DNA from: Budorcas taxicolor
Taxonomy: Eukaryota > Chordata > Mammalia > Artiodactyla > Bovidae
Reading direction: 5' to 3'
Assembly (NCBI RefSeq): GCF_023091745.1
Contig: NW_026292692.1
Coordinates: forward strand, 248,001-312,000
Length of the DNA stretch: 64,000 nucleotides
In this document: piece after piece, positions 62,582 to 64,000 of the stretch
How positions within the stretch are numbered: position 1 is the stretch's first letter
Layout of the letters: every line of letters begins with the position of its first letter
Program-made: the position numbers and the translations under genes
Notes under the pieces: generated by a model
What the model saw: the letters and a program-made list of their open reading frames with translations, nothing else
Told to the model about the DNA's origin: nothing
Databases searched by the model: none

Positions 62582-64000
62582 TTGGTGCAACTCAAGAAGT
62601 TCCCCGACATACCCGTCTCCACTCGAGAGGAAACACGAGGGTCCCGCCCACATCCAGAGGAGCCCCGTTTCCGCCTCGTAGCTCGAGGTGAGGGATCCTT
62701 TCCCTGCTTCGTCGGGAAAGAATTCCCGGCGTTCCCGTCGCATCTCAAGAGGAGGCCCTCTCAACAGGAACAGCGAGAGGAACTCCAGGGTCGTTCCACC
62801 ATTCCAAGAGTCCCCCAAATGTCTCAGTCCATTCCAGAGGAACCTCTTTTCCCTTCACCGGCTCGTCTTTCACGCCGAGGATCGACTCACACCAAGGTGC
62901 CACTTGGCATGGCCCTGTGGGAAAGCCTCTTGGGAAAGCCTCGAGGGAAAGCCTCGAGGGAAAGCCACAGATCCCTTGATCCACGTGACAGGAAGCGTGA
63001 CACTACTGCTGCAGCTCGGGAGGGAAGGGCACGTGCATGCCCCCACACGAGAGGAGACCTGACTCCCCTGGGGAGACTCAGAGGCACCCCAAGATCCATG
63101 TCAACACTGGAGAGGAATGCTCAGGTTCCGGCCCCAACTCCACACAAGGTCTTAGGCCCCGGCATCGACGGGAGAGGAATGCCGAGATGGCCCCTAGCAT
63201 CTCGCATGGGGACTGGCCCTTCCTGAGGCCACCAGAGCGGGTCCCTGAGGTCCCCGTCGTAACTCGAGAACACCTGCCACAACTCGAGAAAATCCAGGAG
63301 GATCTCCCCTCCAGGCAAGAGGAGGCCCATTTCCGCAGAGTCTTCTCGGGGCTATTCACACCTCACTTCTGGAACGTCGAAAGGGTCCTTCACACCCTGG
63401 GTGCAAATCAAGAAGTTCCCCGACATACCCGTCTCCACTCGAGAGGAAACCCGAGGGTCCCGCCCACATCCAGAGGAGCCCCGTTTCCGCCTCGTAGCTC
63501 GAGGTGAAGGATCCTTTACCTGCTTCGTCGGGAAAGAATTCCCGGCGTTCCCGTCGCATCTCAAGAGGAGGTCGTCTCAACAGGAACGGCGAGAGGAACT
63601 CCAGGGTCGTGCCACCATTCCAAGAGACCCTCAAATGTCTCAGTCCATTGCAGAGGAACCTCTTTTCCCTTCACAGGCTCGTCTTTCACGCCGAGGATCG
63701 ACACACACCAAGGTGGCACTTTGCACAGCCCTGTGGGAAAGCCTCGTGGAAAATCCTCGAGGGAAAGCCTCGAGGGAAAGCCACAGATCCCTTGATCCAC
63801 GTGACAGGAAGCGTGACACTACTGCTGCCTCTCGGGAGTGAAGGGCACGTGCATGCCCCCACTCGAGACGAGGCCTGACTCCCCTGGGGAGACTCAGAGG
63901 CACCCCAAGATCCATGTCAACACTGGAGAGGAATGCTCAGGTTCCGGCACCAACTCCACACAAGGTCTTAGGCCACGGCATCGACGGGAGAAGAATCCCG
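62582..64000 (+). repeat. HOR4 copy 3, partial: a and 5' part of b
   Basis: Monomer a (62582, 816 bp) and the first 603 bp of b (63398) follow e as expected. In a, gagaggagacctg replaces gagacgagacctg. In b, tgctgcctctcgggagtg is private. The array continues past the window end. Confidence 0.92.

Larger units (their letters stand above)
1..64000 (+). repeat. Ruminant satellite I array (about 816-bp monomer), spans whole window
   Basis: The landmark ttggtgcaaatcaag or a one-base variant recurs 79 times from 42 to 63398 at spacings of 788-816 bp, always in the same orientation. The sequence between landmarks aligns monomer to monomer without interruption. GC content is high (roughly 60% by eye) and CpG is dense. 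Unit length and a 30-31-bp internal periodicity match sheep/goat satellite I, known as a centromeric/pericentromeric satellite. Deer satellite I (about 0.8 kb) is a related alternative; bovine satellite I has a longer unit. No stretch over 300 bp is non-satellite. I saw no SINE, LINE or LTR sequence, no long A-tract and no inversion. The phase used here, starting at the landmark, is arbitrary. Confidence 0.96.

Noticed and set aside
1..64000. Bacterial or phage origin with overlapping genes
   Set aside because: There are no ribosome-binding patterns, no non-repetitive coding sequence and no operon structure. The strict 816-bp periodicity identifies a eukaryotic satellite.
1..64000. Bovine 1.715 satellite or deer satellite I as the exact family member
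   Set aside because: The bovine unit is about 1.4 kb and carries extra inserted sequence not seen here. The deer unit is close to 0.8 kb and cannot be fully excluded without a database comparison, but 816 bp fits sheep/goat best.

Overview
This window is one continuous block of tandemly repeated satellite DNA. I see no gene, RNA gene, transposon, CRISPR array or unique sequence in it. The basic unit is about 816 bp, with observed lengths of 788-816 bp, all head-to-tail in one orientation. Using the short landmark ttggtgcaaatcaag (or a close variant) as phase marker, I located 79 landmarks between 42 and 63398. That gives 78 complete monomers, averaging about 812 bp, plus a partial monomer at each end.

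Organism: a ruminant, most likely sheep or goat (Caprini). The 816-bp unit, its GC- and CpG-rich composition and a visible degenerate 30-31-bp internal periodicity match what is known of ovine/caprine satellite I (the 1.714 satellite family). That family is related to the bovine 1.715 satellite (about 1.4-kb unit) and to deer satellite I (about 0.8 kb), and it sits in centromeric/pericentromeric heterochromatin. The family call is firm. The species call is inference from unit length and memory of the family, without a database search.

Layout, naming monomer types by shared variants. (1) Positions 1-34169, domain HOR1. After a leading fragment (types C and D plus two unassigned monomers) come three successive higher-order repeat copies starting with type A at 3302, 11424 and 17920. 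They contain 10, 8 and 7 monomers (8122, 6496 and 5680 bp). The shorter ones derive from the longer by monomer-fusing deletions: C/E fusion in both shorter copies, plus H/I fusion in the third. A fourth copy starts at 23600 (A-B-C-D-E) and runs into an irregular 4-5-monomer mosaic up to 34169. (2) Positions 34170-45455, domain HOR2: a tetramer P-Q-R-S (about 3.23 kb) in three copies plus a truncated fourth. (3) Positions 45456-53106, domain HOR3: a transition monomer, then a tetramer K-L-M-N of 3262 bp in two copies, then the start of a third K. (4) From about 53106 to 64000, domain HOR4: a more diverged subfamily with a pentamer a-b-c-d-e (4078 bp), then a hexamer copy (4892 bp) that gained a b/d hybrid monomer, then the start of a third copy. 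The HOR3/HOR4 switch lies inside one monomer, between 53075 and 53106.

Other recurrent structure: a 13-bp tandem minisatellite inside each monomer whose copy number (4, 3 or 2) explains the 816/802/790-bp length classes; up to three CACGTG palindromes per monomer, progressively lost in HOR3 and HOR4; about eight CTCGAG palindromes per canonical monomer, several spaced at multiples of about 31 bp; and about one CpG per 16 bp. Long open frames on both strands are a by-product of a 272-codon repeat unit with few stops and should not be annotated as proteins. The window does not contain a new enzymatic or defence system. Its interest lies in a readable record of satellite higher-order repeat birth, contraction and expansion.
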